From Tretioscincus oriximinensis (taxonomy: Eukaryota > Chordata > Lepidosauria > Squamata > Gymnophthalmidae): a stretch of DNA of 64,000 nucleotides. The stretch is from contig JAJVDF010000227.1 in the NCBI GenBank assembly GCA_022410635.1, positions 1,408,565 through 1,472,564 of the forward strand. Reading direction: 5' to 3'. Position 1 is the first letter of the stretch, and each line of letters begins with the position of its first letter. Of the stretch, positions 54,401-62,880 are shown piece after piece. Under the pieces are notes generated by a model that was not told the origin of the DNA, did no database searches, and saw only the letters and a program-made list of their open reading frames with translations. Position numbers and translations under genes: made by a program.

Positions 54401-56930
54401 TTCCAGCTCATTCAGCCCCATGCTTAACAGACCCTAGAAAATACTGTGTTTCCCTGAAAATAACACAGTATATATTAATTTTTGCTCCCAAAAATGCACT
54501 ACGTCTTATTTTCAGGGGACGTATTATTTTTCTATGAAGAATTCACATTTATTATTGAACAAGAAATATGAACGATATTGAGGTTCCAGCCACCAGGGGG
54601 AGCTCTTTTCTAAGGTCTCTGCAATACTTGATTTGCAGCACAGCGTTCTACTGTTTCTCCCTTTACCGTAGGTGTCANTTGAGATGCGGGTCAGATTGCA
54701 GCGTACTGACGTGTCTCCCCTTTGGGCACGGGCGGGCAGAGGAAGCAAAGGCGTGGCAGTGGCAGCCAAAGGGCTCTCCTAGTTTGCTTGTCTTTCTGTG
54801 CCAAGCTGTCAGCCAAGGACACAGTAGCAGCTACGACACAGACAGCAGCTCTGCCTCGCTCTGCTCCTTTGCCAGCTCCTCTTCCCAGCAGCCAGGCAAT
54901 GCTTCCTGGCCCCACCCACTAGCATCTGTGCCCCCCATGGCTGCGCATCTCAGCATTTTTTTAAAAAATTGGCCCCAGTGCGGCCGTCATGCAACACCTG
55001 CATTAGGGAGGTAAGGGTCAGGCTAGAAAGCTGCAGCCTTAAGTATCCTGCCAAGCGAGCAAAGAAGCACTCACCACCAGGAGGCAGGGGAAGATGAGGT
55101 TGCTGAACAGCAGTGTGGGGCCAGCCTGCAGTTTACCAGCCTAACCCTTCCCTGATCCAGGCAGCTAAGCAACCCACATGGTGGGCTGTAGCTGGAGATG
55201 CATGGGAGGAACAACCAGAGGAACACTGCAGGCAGTGGAAGTGGTGGAGAGAAGAGGCGATGCTGCACACAGCATCCCATTGAAGCCCAGGACTTTTTCG
55301 CCACCTGCTTTTTTGCAGCTTCTTTTCTGCCCAGGGGCTGCACACACTCACTCTGCCGCAATCAGTCCTTCTTCATTGCTCTCTGCGCTCCCAGGCAAGG
55401 TATCTGGGCTCGGCAANAGCATCTGATAGAGGCTGTTGGGCAGAGGATCCAATCCACAGGAGCCCACTGGTAGTGAAGGCTGGACAGGAGGCAGCTGTCT
55501 TACCAGTATTGTAAACAAAAACTGCTACATCTTACTTACAGGGGGTGCCTTATATTTAGCAATTCAGAAAAAAAACCTCTTATTTTTGGGGTATGTCTTC
55601 AAAGAAACATGGTATGAACCCACCTGTCCTAAAGCTGCCTCTGGAGAAGAAAGGAGGTGTCCACCCAAGAAATTCTTCAAGGGCCATTCTCCTACACGTT
55701 TTTGGCCAGCTCTTTCAAGCCAGGCAAAAATATTCTTATAGAACCTCAGGGTTCCAAATGAACCTCAACTTAACTAAATGTCAAATCTAAGGAGCAGCAA
55801 AATAGCCTACCATTATATCCATCTTCCCTCAGTTTAATTGTTGAATCAAATTAGCAGAAACCTGGAGAACACATGTAGAACATATGGAGTGGTGAATGGT
55901 TCCCCATTCACCTTTAAAAAATCGTATCAATTATATTTTATTTAACTGTAATATATCCTTTAATTAACTTAAGACTTGGGATGGAATTTGCAGATTTTGC
56001 CTTAACTGCTCCAGGGTCATGCTAAATAGTACAAAGTATAACAGAACAAACAGTTCTGAATTGATCAACAGCATCCTGCTCTTGAAGAAATTATCACTAA
56101 CTCCAAGTGTACCTCATACCAACACTACTCCTTCTGTATATGTTATTTGCCAGTATGTTATATTNTAAATAATTACTTATGGGTATCTTTGACCACAAAG
56201 ACAGGTAAAGGTTAAGTTCCATTTCCTGTTATCTACCAGCCCATACATCTAGTTACAAGTACAAATAACTCCCAAGGTCCAGAGCACCAGAGCTTTCCAA
56301 GAGGCACCAGAGCACCCACTCATAGCCACAACAATAGCAGTAACAAGAACATAAGAAGAGCCATACTGGATCAGGCCACAGCCCATCTAGTCCAGCATTC
56401 TGTGTCACACAGAGGCCCACCAGATGCACCTGGGCAGTCTGATCAGAGGAAAGCAAAATATGCACCTGTTCATGACACCCTGCAAATGGTATTTCAGGAG
56501 TCCTGCCTGTTGCTCCATCCCGAAGCCAACATCCAGACATCCATCCTTGTACCCATTTATATCCCTGGTATCCATAAGAACATATAACCAATTTATAATC
56601 AATATTTGACAAGTATAATTTCAAAATTAGTATCTTGCTATTTCATTACATTATACTGAGGAAAAACAAAGTCATTTTGCTTACCTTCATTTATTTTTGA
56701 TATATCTACACTAGAATTGTTAAGCTGCAAAGTAGCCTGAAGAGCAGGAAGTAACTGCCGAAGAAGATTTGGGTCCTGAAGCAATGGAGGAATTGGTGAT
56801 TGTGAGACAGGTGATACAGGAATTGCAGAAGCAGATGAAGTTGGTGCAGAAGCTGGATTCAAACCAGAAGCAGACGATGTGGAAGGAGTTGTGCATGAGT
56901 GGGAAAGAGACTTGTCCATAGAAACAGATT
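42366..56930 (-). CDS. WAC: WAC, WW-domain adaptor with coiled coil (3' part, seven coding exons)
   Basis: Seven exons on the minus strand join in frame: 56930-56685, 49644-49522, 47034-46886, 44838-44720, 44188-44005, 43031-42904 and 42435-42366. They give 1019 nt, 338 residues and TGA. All visible junctions have AG acceptors and GT donors. The product is a Ser/Thr/Pro-rich linker with [19 protein letters not shown], then a C-terminal coiled coil ending NQNSFMV, closely matching vertebrate WAC (about 647 residues in human). Known role: a nuclear adaptor linking RNA polymerase II to the RNF20/RNF40 ubiquitin ligase for H2B monoubiquitination, also acting in autophagy and checkpoint control. 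The N-terminal half with the WW domain lies beyond the window. The gene looks intact. Confidence 0.96.
42904..43031 (-). CDS. WAC: WAC coding exon (first half of the C-terminal coiled coil)
   Basis: Acceptor tggtttag|GCATCT, donor CAAAG|gtaaaa. The 128-nt exon encodes [19 protein letters not shown], then [20 protein letters not shown]. Leucines and other hydrophobics are spaced in heptads; in WAC this helix mediates binding to RNF20/40. It is too short to be found by ORF length and was read from splice sites. Confidence 0.95.
44005..44188 (-). CDS. WAC: WAC coding exon (SQRSPSPGP to HAEKQ)
   Basis: Acceptor tttcttgcag|TAGTCAG, donor AAGCAG|gtgtgt. The 184-nt exon encodes [15 protein letters not shown], a variable Asn/Ser stretch, then [20 protein letters not shown], the strongly conserved lead-in to the coiled coil. 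The ambiguous base at 44127 is the first position of an NCA codon (Ser, Pro, Thr or Ala) in the variable part. Confidence 0.95.
44720..44838 (-). CDS. WAC: WAC coding exon ([14 protein letters not shown] segment)
   Basis: Acceptor gtgctttcag|GTTACT, donor TCAAG|gtaaat. The 119-nt exon encodes [20 protein letters not shown] through SPRSLQRS. It is variable at its start compared with the human protein and conserved at SPRSLQRS. Confidence 0.95.
46886..47034 (-). CDS. WAC: WAC coding exon ([11 protein letters not shown] segment)
   Basis: Acceptor ttatttacag|CTCAGCC, donor CCAAAG|gtaaga. The 149-nt exon encodes [19 protein letters not shown], then [15 protein letters not shown] and [10 protein letters not shown]. 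It is a Ser-Pro/Thr-Pro-rich, probably disordered and phosphorylated linker. Confidence 0.95.
49262..49463. mobile_element. Mariner-like foldback element beside a WAC exon
   Basis: 202 bp flanked by TA. The left end CAGGGTACTTNAAAAAAATG and ACACACTTTGAACTTCCATA is mirrored by TATGGAAGTTCACAGTGTG and CATTTTTGAAGCACCCTG: inverted repeats of about 43 bp with few differences. TA target and ends suggest a Tc1/mariner MITE. It ends 56 nt downstream of the donor of exon 49522-49644. Confidence 0.82.
49522..49644 (-). CDS. WAC: WAC coding exon ([12 protein letters not shown] segment)
   Basis: Acceptor atattttag|TTCTTAC, donor CAAG|gtattt (non-consensus after GT, but in the expected place). The 123-nt exon encodes [18 protein letters not shown] through [15 protein letters not shown]. 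An ambiguous base at 49538 falls in the third position of an Ala codon (GCN) and does not change the residue. A mariner-like element ends 56 nt downstream of the donor. Confidence 0.95.
49955..50071 (-). repeat. Interspersed repeat, longest copy of an unnamed family
   Basis: AGAAATAGCTGTGTTAGTCC, GGCTAGTAGCACTTGGAGAC, CATAAGCTTTCATAGACACG: the inverted, longer form of 40240-40328. Confidence 0.65.
50072..50368 (+). mobile_element. tRNA-derived SINE (second type), full length
   Basis: The head GGATAGCTCAGTCGCTTAGG (A box) and GGGTTTCGAAGCCC (B box) resemble a tRNA. The body has GCTCTAGCCAACCCAGC and the end CCGCTTTGAGTCCCTTTG. It runs into a (CTT)n tail. It is a retroposon, not a tRNA gene. 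Confidence 0.82.
50366..50510. repeat. (CTT)n microsatellite and CT-rich tail
   Basis: TTC triplets with two TTTTC interruptions, then CTCTCTCTCCTTCTCC-type repeats; about 145 bp. It grew from the SINE tail. Antisense frames give poly-Lys/Glu and are not genes. Confidence 0.9.
50606..52998 (-). mobile_element. CR1-clade LINE, 2.4 kb, reverse transcriptase largely intact
   Basis: The minus strand encodes a reverse transcriptase open from about 52430 to 51166: palm motifs [28 protein letters not shown] and FADDTKLF, thumb region [12 protein letters not shown]. Downstream come [17 protein letters not shown] and a 3' tail of repeated TTCTTATG. The upstream part ([14 protein letters not shown]) is in other frames: a one-base loss in a T run at about 52425 and another shift at about 52640. 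The endonuclease is missing (5'-truncated). Known role: autonomous non-LTR retrotransposition; this copy cannot move itself. It is in the same orientation as WAC. Confidence 0.9.
53135..53275. repeat. Foldback element with an embedded CR1 end fragment
   Basis: The ends CCTTTCTGCACTGGGGCTTA and CCAAGTGCAGAAGGACCCC are inverted repeats of the 7813 subfamily. The middle (53210-53255) reads TCCTGAAATACCATTTGC and CTCCTCTTATGTTCTTA, a small CR1 3' end. Confidence 0.6.
54045..54232 (+). mobile_element. CR1 LINE 3' fragment (ATTCTATG-tailed subfamily)
   Basis: TTTCAGGAGGTGGTGAGTTC, GTGAATCCTGCATTGAACTG, CCCTTCCAACTTTATAATTC. Older than 57440-58425. Confidence 0.75.
54444..55612. mobile_element. TA-flanked DNA element with a GC-rich core, 1169 bp
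   Basis: Flanked by TA on both sides (54442-54443, 55613-55614). The left end CTGTGTTTCCCTGAAAATAA and the right end GTCTTCAAAGAAACATGG are imperfect inverted repeats. Inside, TTTTGCTCCCAAAAATGCAC and CACCAGGGGGAGCTC match the short copy at 40005-40415. The core (about 54690-55480) is GC-rich, with short open frames that match no protein I know. TA target fits the mariner group; no transposase is visible. Confidence 0.72.
56345..56585 (-). mobile_element. CR1 LINE 3' fragment
   Basis: GAACATAAGAAGAGCCATAC, GCCCACCAGATGCACCTGGG and CATCCAGACATCCATCC: nearly identical to 14833-15117 and to the 3' end of 50606-52998; truncated at about 56585. Confidence 0.85.
56685..56930 (-). CDS. WAC: WAC coding exon, Ser/Pro-rich segment and PIPPLL block
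   Basis: Acceptor ctgttttcttcag|AATCTG, donor GAAG|gtaagc. The 246-nt exon begins with the last two bases of a Glu codon and ends with one base of the next Val codon. It encodes [17 protein letters not shown], then [19 protein letters not shown] and VDISKINE. It is the most 5' WAC exon in the window; the acceptor shows that at least one further coding exon lies upstream. Confidence 0.95.
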
Positions 56931-57439
56931 CTGAAGAAAACAGATATATTATTTTCTTCTAAAAGCAGAAATTCATACTTTCACATAAAGCAATGTGTTT
57001 TATTCATTTTTTTAAAAAAACCTTTTAACTCATGATAATGTATTTCAATAGCTGCAGTGTAAAAATTGACAAAATATAAACAAAATTGACAAGCTATAAA
57101 ATCTTCAAATGTTAAGANAATATGGTTAGCAAAATAGTAGTAACTGGATCTTTAATGGATTCATAGAGATTTAGCTACTCAGATTGACAGTACTTAACCA
57201 CATTTTTACAATAACCTTCATTTTGGACTGTAGCATCAAACAAGGAAAGATTCACAGAATATATTGCAAAATTCTATTTTTTTACTATGCTGTTGAATCC
57301 ATGTATTTTTACTGTGTATATTCACTCCAAAAAGTGTGTATGTTACAGGAATTATTTGGGTTATTTCAAACTGAAAACTCTCCAGATCCTTCTTTAAATA
57401 CTTTCCAAAGCAGATGCTCAATATATATGGCACATCCAA

Positions 57440-58425
57440 TTGGAAGAATGATTCAAGTGGAGTACCACAAGGGTCTGTCCTAGGCCCAGTGCTATTTAAC
57501 ATAATTATAAAAGACCTAGATGAAGAAATTGAAGAAAAATTTATCAAATTGCTGATGACACAAAGCTAGGTGTTTGCTAATACTAAACAAGATAGAGATA
57601 GGATTCAAAAAGATCTAGACAAGCTTGAACAATGGGCTGAAACTAACAGAATGGTATTTAACAGAGTGAAATGCAAGATCATACATCTGAGCAAAAATAA
57701 TGAAAACAGCACATATAGAACGGGAGAAATATGTCTGAGCAGCAGCACAGGTGAGAAGGACCTGGGTGTATTGGTAGATCACGGATTAAACATGAGTCAA
57801 CAGTGTGAAGCAGCTGCAAAAANNNNNNNNNNNNNNNNNNNNNNNNNNNNNNNNNNNNNNNNNNNNNNNNNNNNNNNNNNNNNNNNNNNNNNNNNNNNNN
57901 NNNNNNNNNNNNNNNNNNNNNNNNNNNNNNNNNNNNNNNNNNNNNNNNNNNNNNNNNNNNNNNNNNNNNNNNNNNNNNNNNNNNNNNNNNNNNNNNNNNN
58001 NNNNNNNNNNNNNNNNNNNNNNNNNNNNNNNNNNNNNNNNNNNNNNNNNNNNNNNNNNNNNNNNNNNNNNNNNNNNNNNNNNNNNNNNNNNNNNNNNNNN
58101 NNNNNNNNNNNNNNNNNNNNNNNNNNNNNNNNNNNNNNNNNNNNNNNNNNNNNNNNNNNNNNNNNNNNNNNNNNNNNNNNNNNNNNNNNNNNNNNNNNNN
58201 NNNNNNNNNNNNNNNNNNNNNNNNNNNTAACAGTAAGGGTGATAAACCAGTGGAACAGTTTGCCACAGGAGGTGGTGAGTTCACCTTCACTGGAAGTCTT
58301 CAAACAGAGACTGGACAGTCATCTTTCTGAGATGGTTTAATGAATCCTACATTGAGCAGGGGATTGGACCCGATGACCCTGGAGATCCCTTCCAACTCTA
58401 TAATTCTATGATTCTATGATCTATA
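57440..58425 (+). mobile_element. CR1 LINE (ATTCTATG-tailed subfamily) with an assembly gap
   Basis: Plus-strand frames give the end of the reverse transcriptase: DRDRIQKDLDKLEQWAETN, GEKDLGVLVDHGLNMSQQ, then after the gap [20 protein letters not shown]. The 3' end is CCAACTCTATAATTCTATGA, TTCTATGATC. Upstream, GAGTACCACAAGGGTCTGTC and GTGCTATTTAAC are the PQG/LGP block in a shifted frame. It is 5'-truncated and inserted antisense to WAC. Confidence 0.85.
57823..58227. other. Run of 405 undetermined bases
   Basis: The only multi-base gap in the window, lying inside the CR1 reverse transcriptase. Its length is exactly 135 codons and the frame is continuous across it. Confidence 0.95.
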
Positions 58426-59656
58426 GGTACATCAAAGGAGTTTAACAATATTGTCTAAATATAACTGATTTTCTTTTAATTTTTTTAATGTCGGTTAATT
58501 GCCTTAGTATCATTGGTCATTTCATTTTACTATCAACAAATAATTCTATCACAATCTTATACTCTGCATAATTCTATTCACAATATGTATTTAAAAACTT
58601 CCTTACAATGNTATGAAACAAGAAATGGTAATCAACATTATACTTCTTAATTAAGAAATATTTTTTAATATTGTTAAACTAAGTACATTAGTACACTGAA
58701 GTTTGAAATTCTGACTACATCTTGCTCAATTATATCTATTTCCCAAAGAGGGATCCTAAATCCTGAGAACTTCAGGTACATAATGTGCTTTTTTGGAGTA
58801 AATCAGCACACCTAAAACAGCACTTTTGTACAACCGAGGCATTATTTCCACTAGACACTACAGTGATAACAGTTTGCAATTAAAGCACGACAGCTACTTA
58901 AGACAATAGTCCAATCTCTATGTTGGTACCCATGATGGGGTCAGAAGCTCTTAATCACCTGTTTGTGGCAATGACAAAAGTTATAGAATCTTCCATCCCT
59001 CTCAGGACCAATTTCATGGTAAATTAACCAACTGCAAATGTGGCATTCTTTGCATCAAATGACTAGGAACATTATTTGTCAAAGAAAATCCACTAAAATG
59101 GAGTAACAGTGTTTGAATAAGTAATGCGTACCAAGGAAATAGAAGAAAAAGAAAAGCCTTTGTAGACTATAGGTAAATTATAGTAAGATTTCGTTTAATC
59201 AAAGTGTCTCATTCCAAGAAGNCGTCACTTAGAAACTTTCCCCATTTTCTCTCCTTGGCAGGAGACGAAATGCATTCAAGTGAAACAGAAACACTTGCTA
59301 TCTTTAAAACTGGAAGTTTCAAATCAGTAAATTGTGTTATATTGAAATAGCACAAACNAAATTCACTTAAACTTATTACACTATAACTTATTATAGGAAC
59401 ATTCCAATGTTACTGCAATGCTCTGACACTGCCTAGCACAAGCATATTTCAGACCATCCAAGTAATGTCTTCCAATCTCCTCTCAATTGCTTGAAAGTAA
59501 AGACCATCCAGCACATTATTCATTTGATACACCACTGGAATCTCACATATTGGTGTCCTTTGGTATATTGTAATCAACCCGCCATGAAACCTCTGGTTGG
59601 ACTAAAAGGAAACTAAAAGTCAGTGGGTAATTCTCATTGGTATTCTTCTGCTATAT

Positions 59657-60142
59657 CAGTGTGGTCCAACCTTAGTTACCCGAGGGCCATTCAAACTAGT
59701 ATAGGAATGTGAAGGCCAGAGAAATTCCAGAAAAAATCCATATTTTATTCAAAAACTTTTATTAAGGGAGAGTGCAGAAAAGAGAGGAAGGCAGAAAAAG
59801 AAGCCACCTTTAAAAAGGCTGTTGGATGGGGAGGCAGTGGACTGTGATTATCACAGTCTGCAAAGCACACGCCAGAAAATGGCAGAAGCAACGGTGGAGA
59901 TGCACGCGATCGGAGCTCCAATCTCTTTGTTTTCCACTCTTTGCGAGTGGAAGACAAGCAGATCGGAGCACCAATTGCGTGCTCGGGCTTCGCCTCATTT
60001 TAAGGCAGATGCGAAAACCCCACCTGGCCGCTTTGCCCGCAACATCCTGCTTGCCTAAGCGCTTCGCGGGCGTTTTCTAAATGCAAGGGCCAACAAAAAT
60101 GAACAGGCGCGCCGCACGCAGGCCATGGGTTGGACCACAGTG
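59657..60142. mobile_element. hAT-type non-autonomous element with perfect target duplication
   Basis: The 8-bp direct repeat TGCTATAT lies at 59649-59656 and 60143-60150. The terminal inverted repeats CAGTGTGGTCCAACC and GGTTGGACCACAGTG differ at one base. 486 bp, AT-rich at the left and GC-rich at 59830-60110, with a repeated GATCGGAGC-CCAAT unit and no transposase. 8-bp duplication and CAG end are hAT hallmarks. Confidence 0.88.
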
Positions 60143-61015
60143 TGCTATATGATACTCAAAATTGCCCCAAAACTGATGCTTTCTAAATCTTGCTATTTTG
60201 TCTTTTCAACCAAGGGCATCCACCTCAAATGTATTGAAAAAAGTGCCACTGGCTATTCATCTACCTTTTAACTGTACAAAGTGCAGATACATTCATCTCA
60301 TTTGGTGCTTTCCTTACTGCATTACTGGATTTGCTGTCCTCACAAATTCCATTGTTTTAATAGCAAACCACTATTATATCTGCTGAAAAAATTGCATGAA
60401 TATGTCCATAAGAAACCAGTTCCAATTTAATGGTAGCCAACCACAAGCCAGATAGTTCACAAATAGGGCTATGACAGAAAATTATTAATTTCTCATTGCC
60501 ACCTTCCACAGTTCAGCAACTGAATGGGGGCTCATAAAATCGTTCCTGGGTAAATAGGCAAATATGAGGAAATCTATAAAGGGATCCTAAGCCTCTAAAG
60601 TAGAAGCCTCCTCTTGGTGGAAGTGTAAGCTACCTCCAGCCAAAATCAGTGTGTTTTGCTACTGAGACTACTAGCACAACTTATCAGCAGATCTTCCTGT
60701 GTTTGCTAATGATACCACAATGAATTTTAAAAAAAATTGGAATTAGGAAACCAGACAAAATATCAGTAGAAACAGAAGAAGGGTTAAGGAGCTACGTATT
60801 TAATATTACCTCTACACTAATTAAAAAGATGTATAGAACTAAACCGGACTCTCAGCAGGTGGCAGCATTTGGCTGTTCTTGAAAAGCAAAGCTAGTATGC
60901 TAGTTTAAAGAAATCATAAAATTCCATGTATGCTATCAGTAAAATTAAACTGATTCCTGAGGACATGCAAATTCAAAGGCTTATTCTTATTTTTATTCTT
61001 GTTCTTATTATGAGA

Positions 61016-61440
61016 CAAGTTCTCACGGGGGGAAAAACAAGGATCCAAAGCTATTTGAAAGCTGGCCACATGCATTTTCCATAAAATCCTCATTGAACAC
61101 ATATCAACCATGCTCAGATCACACAGCAATGCATGTTCTGAGTGGAGTTTGCTCAGAAACCATTGCCAGTGCAGCTTAAGACATTAACTGCAATGTGACC
61201 ACGATTTCTAAAGGGATCTCTTTCCCCTTTTGTCCGAGGAACTGATCAGGCTGCAAACAGCTGATCTAACCTCTTTTGTTCTGAAGCGGGCAGCAACAGG
61301 AAAAAACTTAAAAACAACACTTTTAAAATCAGCTGTTTGCAGTCTTCCATCAGCTCTGTGAAAAAAAAGGGGAATTCCCCTTTCTCAAAGACTGCAAGCA
61401 GCTGATTTTAAAAGTGAAGTTTTAGTGCCCTGTGAGAACC
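61016..61440. repeat. Hairpin-bearing element
   Basis: The outer ends GTTCTCACGGGG (61019) and CCCTGTGAGAAC (about 61428) are inverted repeats. Inside, ACTTTTAAAATCAGCTGTTT and GCAGTCTT (61319-61345) pair with the complement at 61388-61415 with one mismatch, and AAGGGGAATTCCCCTT sits in the loop. Probably a non-autonomous DNA element; the family is unknown to me. Confidence 0.55.
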
Positions 61441-62714
61441 CAGCCAAAGACTATAAATAAAGCCTATTTGCATTTTCCCATTCATGTACTTTCATTATGG
61501 GTCCTTCAATACTGAGATCATTGAAAAATCAACCTACTTTAATACTCAGAAGTCCAAGAATACGGTCACATTCATAAGCTTCAACTGTACTCATTTATTT
61601 AATTTTATTTATTAAAAATGATTTATATCCAATTTCAAATTTAAATTTTTAAAGCCTGTTCTCTATTAGTATTTGCACTTTTTATATCAAAGCCTAGAAC
61701 ACAGCAAACGGATATTTTGATTTTTGATAGGATACATTTATGAAGTGCCCTGCAATAGACTAATAGTCAACCTAGACTAATATTAACAAACTATTAATGT
61801 AACATAATGTATTTTCCTGATTTAGTGTAGTTCTAAAGAGACGCTTGATCTCCCAAGTGTTTCTCCAAAGCTGCTCTGGGTCTAGTTGCANCCAGTACAA
61901 ATCCTTAGACAGCGCTGAAGAAACCCTTCATCTTTCAAGTATCCCTCTAAAGCTCAAGAGCTTGTTAGAAAGACAATCTCTTCAAAACTGGTTCATGATT
62001 GTTCAATATGGCGACTTTCCTAAAATAGTTTTGTAGTATTATCTTTAATCATCAATGCTCAGGAACAATGAAAATGATATATAGATCACCCAGCAAGAGT
62101 GTATGATGTATAGGGTGAACACACAAGCAAAAATATGTGGACTACTCTTAATTTTTGTTAATGAGAAAGAATGGACGGAAAAATATGCACCAATGCAGTC
62201 CTACCTATCTGTTCTAATCTTTACAGCTTTGTTTAATTGAACTACTTCATAACTAACTAAATACATCTCTATCCTGTTCATACCAATGTGAAACTTTCCT
62301 AACTTTTCTATAACTCATCTTTCTAAGAGATCCCCTCAAGCTCCTGAATCAGTTTCACTATACTTTGTTTAGCCTTTTATGCATAAGAACATTGTAACAT
62401 TAGCACATTGTATTTTGTAAGAAGTAGTTCATTAAACATAATCAAACTATCACAGCAACAGTTCATTGCGTATTTCCATAAAGGCAGTAAGAACACAATA
62501 GGATAAGGCAAAGTTCCGGGGGAAGTCTTGCTCTAAACCTTCTGACTCACATTTTATTAATATACTAATAGATAAAAATATTTTAAAAATATGAAATTGA
62601 GGCATTCTATGCTGTTCAGTCCCTAAAGTTTATGCTAGTTTAATAAATAACGTGGGTCTTTGATTTTGAATAAAACTGAATTCAAGTGTTAGTCTGGATC
62701 CGATTTCATAGAAA

Positions 62715-62880
62715 GGGGTGTCATAGCACCTTAGAGATGAAAAAAAATAGGCAACATAAGTGTTCGTAGACAAATCTAATTTTTTTAATGCTCTCAAGTT
62801 TTAAAAAAGCTCACACTGCTTATCTTTTTCTTATTAATCTTGAACGTGCTATTAGACCCTGTTGCTAGAGATTCCAATTT
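62715..62880. repeat. Degraded interspersed repeat traces
   Basis: CATAGCACCTTAGAGATG and TAAGTGTTCGTAGACAAATC, then ATTAATCTTGAACGTGCTAT, resemble decayed ends of the 49955-50071 family in both orientations. Weak match. Confidence 0.3.

Larger units (their letters stand above)
49645..56684 (-). other. WAC: WAC 7.0-kb intron
   Basis: The intron is mostly mobile-element sequence: an unnamed interspersed repeat (49955-50071), a SINE with a CTT tail (50072-50510), a 2.4-kb CR1 LINE (50606-52998), a foldback remnant (53135-53275), a CR1 3' fragment (54045-54232), a 1.2-kb TA-flanked DNA element (54444-55612) and a CR1 fragment (56345-56585). About 53280-54040 and 55620-56340 show nothing recognised. 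Confidence 0.85.

Noticed and set aside
57236..57547. Minus-strand frame reading [11 protein letters not shown]
   Set aside because: It is the antisense of the CR1 reverse transcriptase PQG/LGP block on the plus strand.
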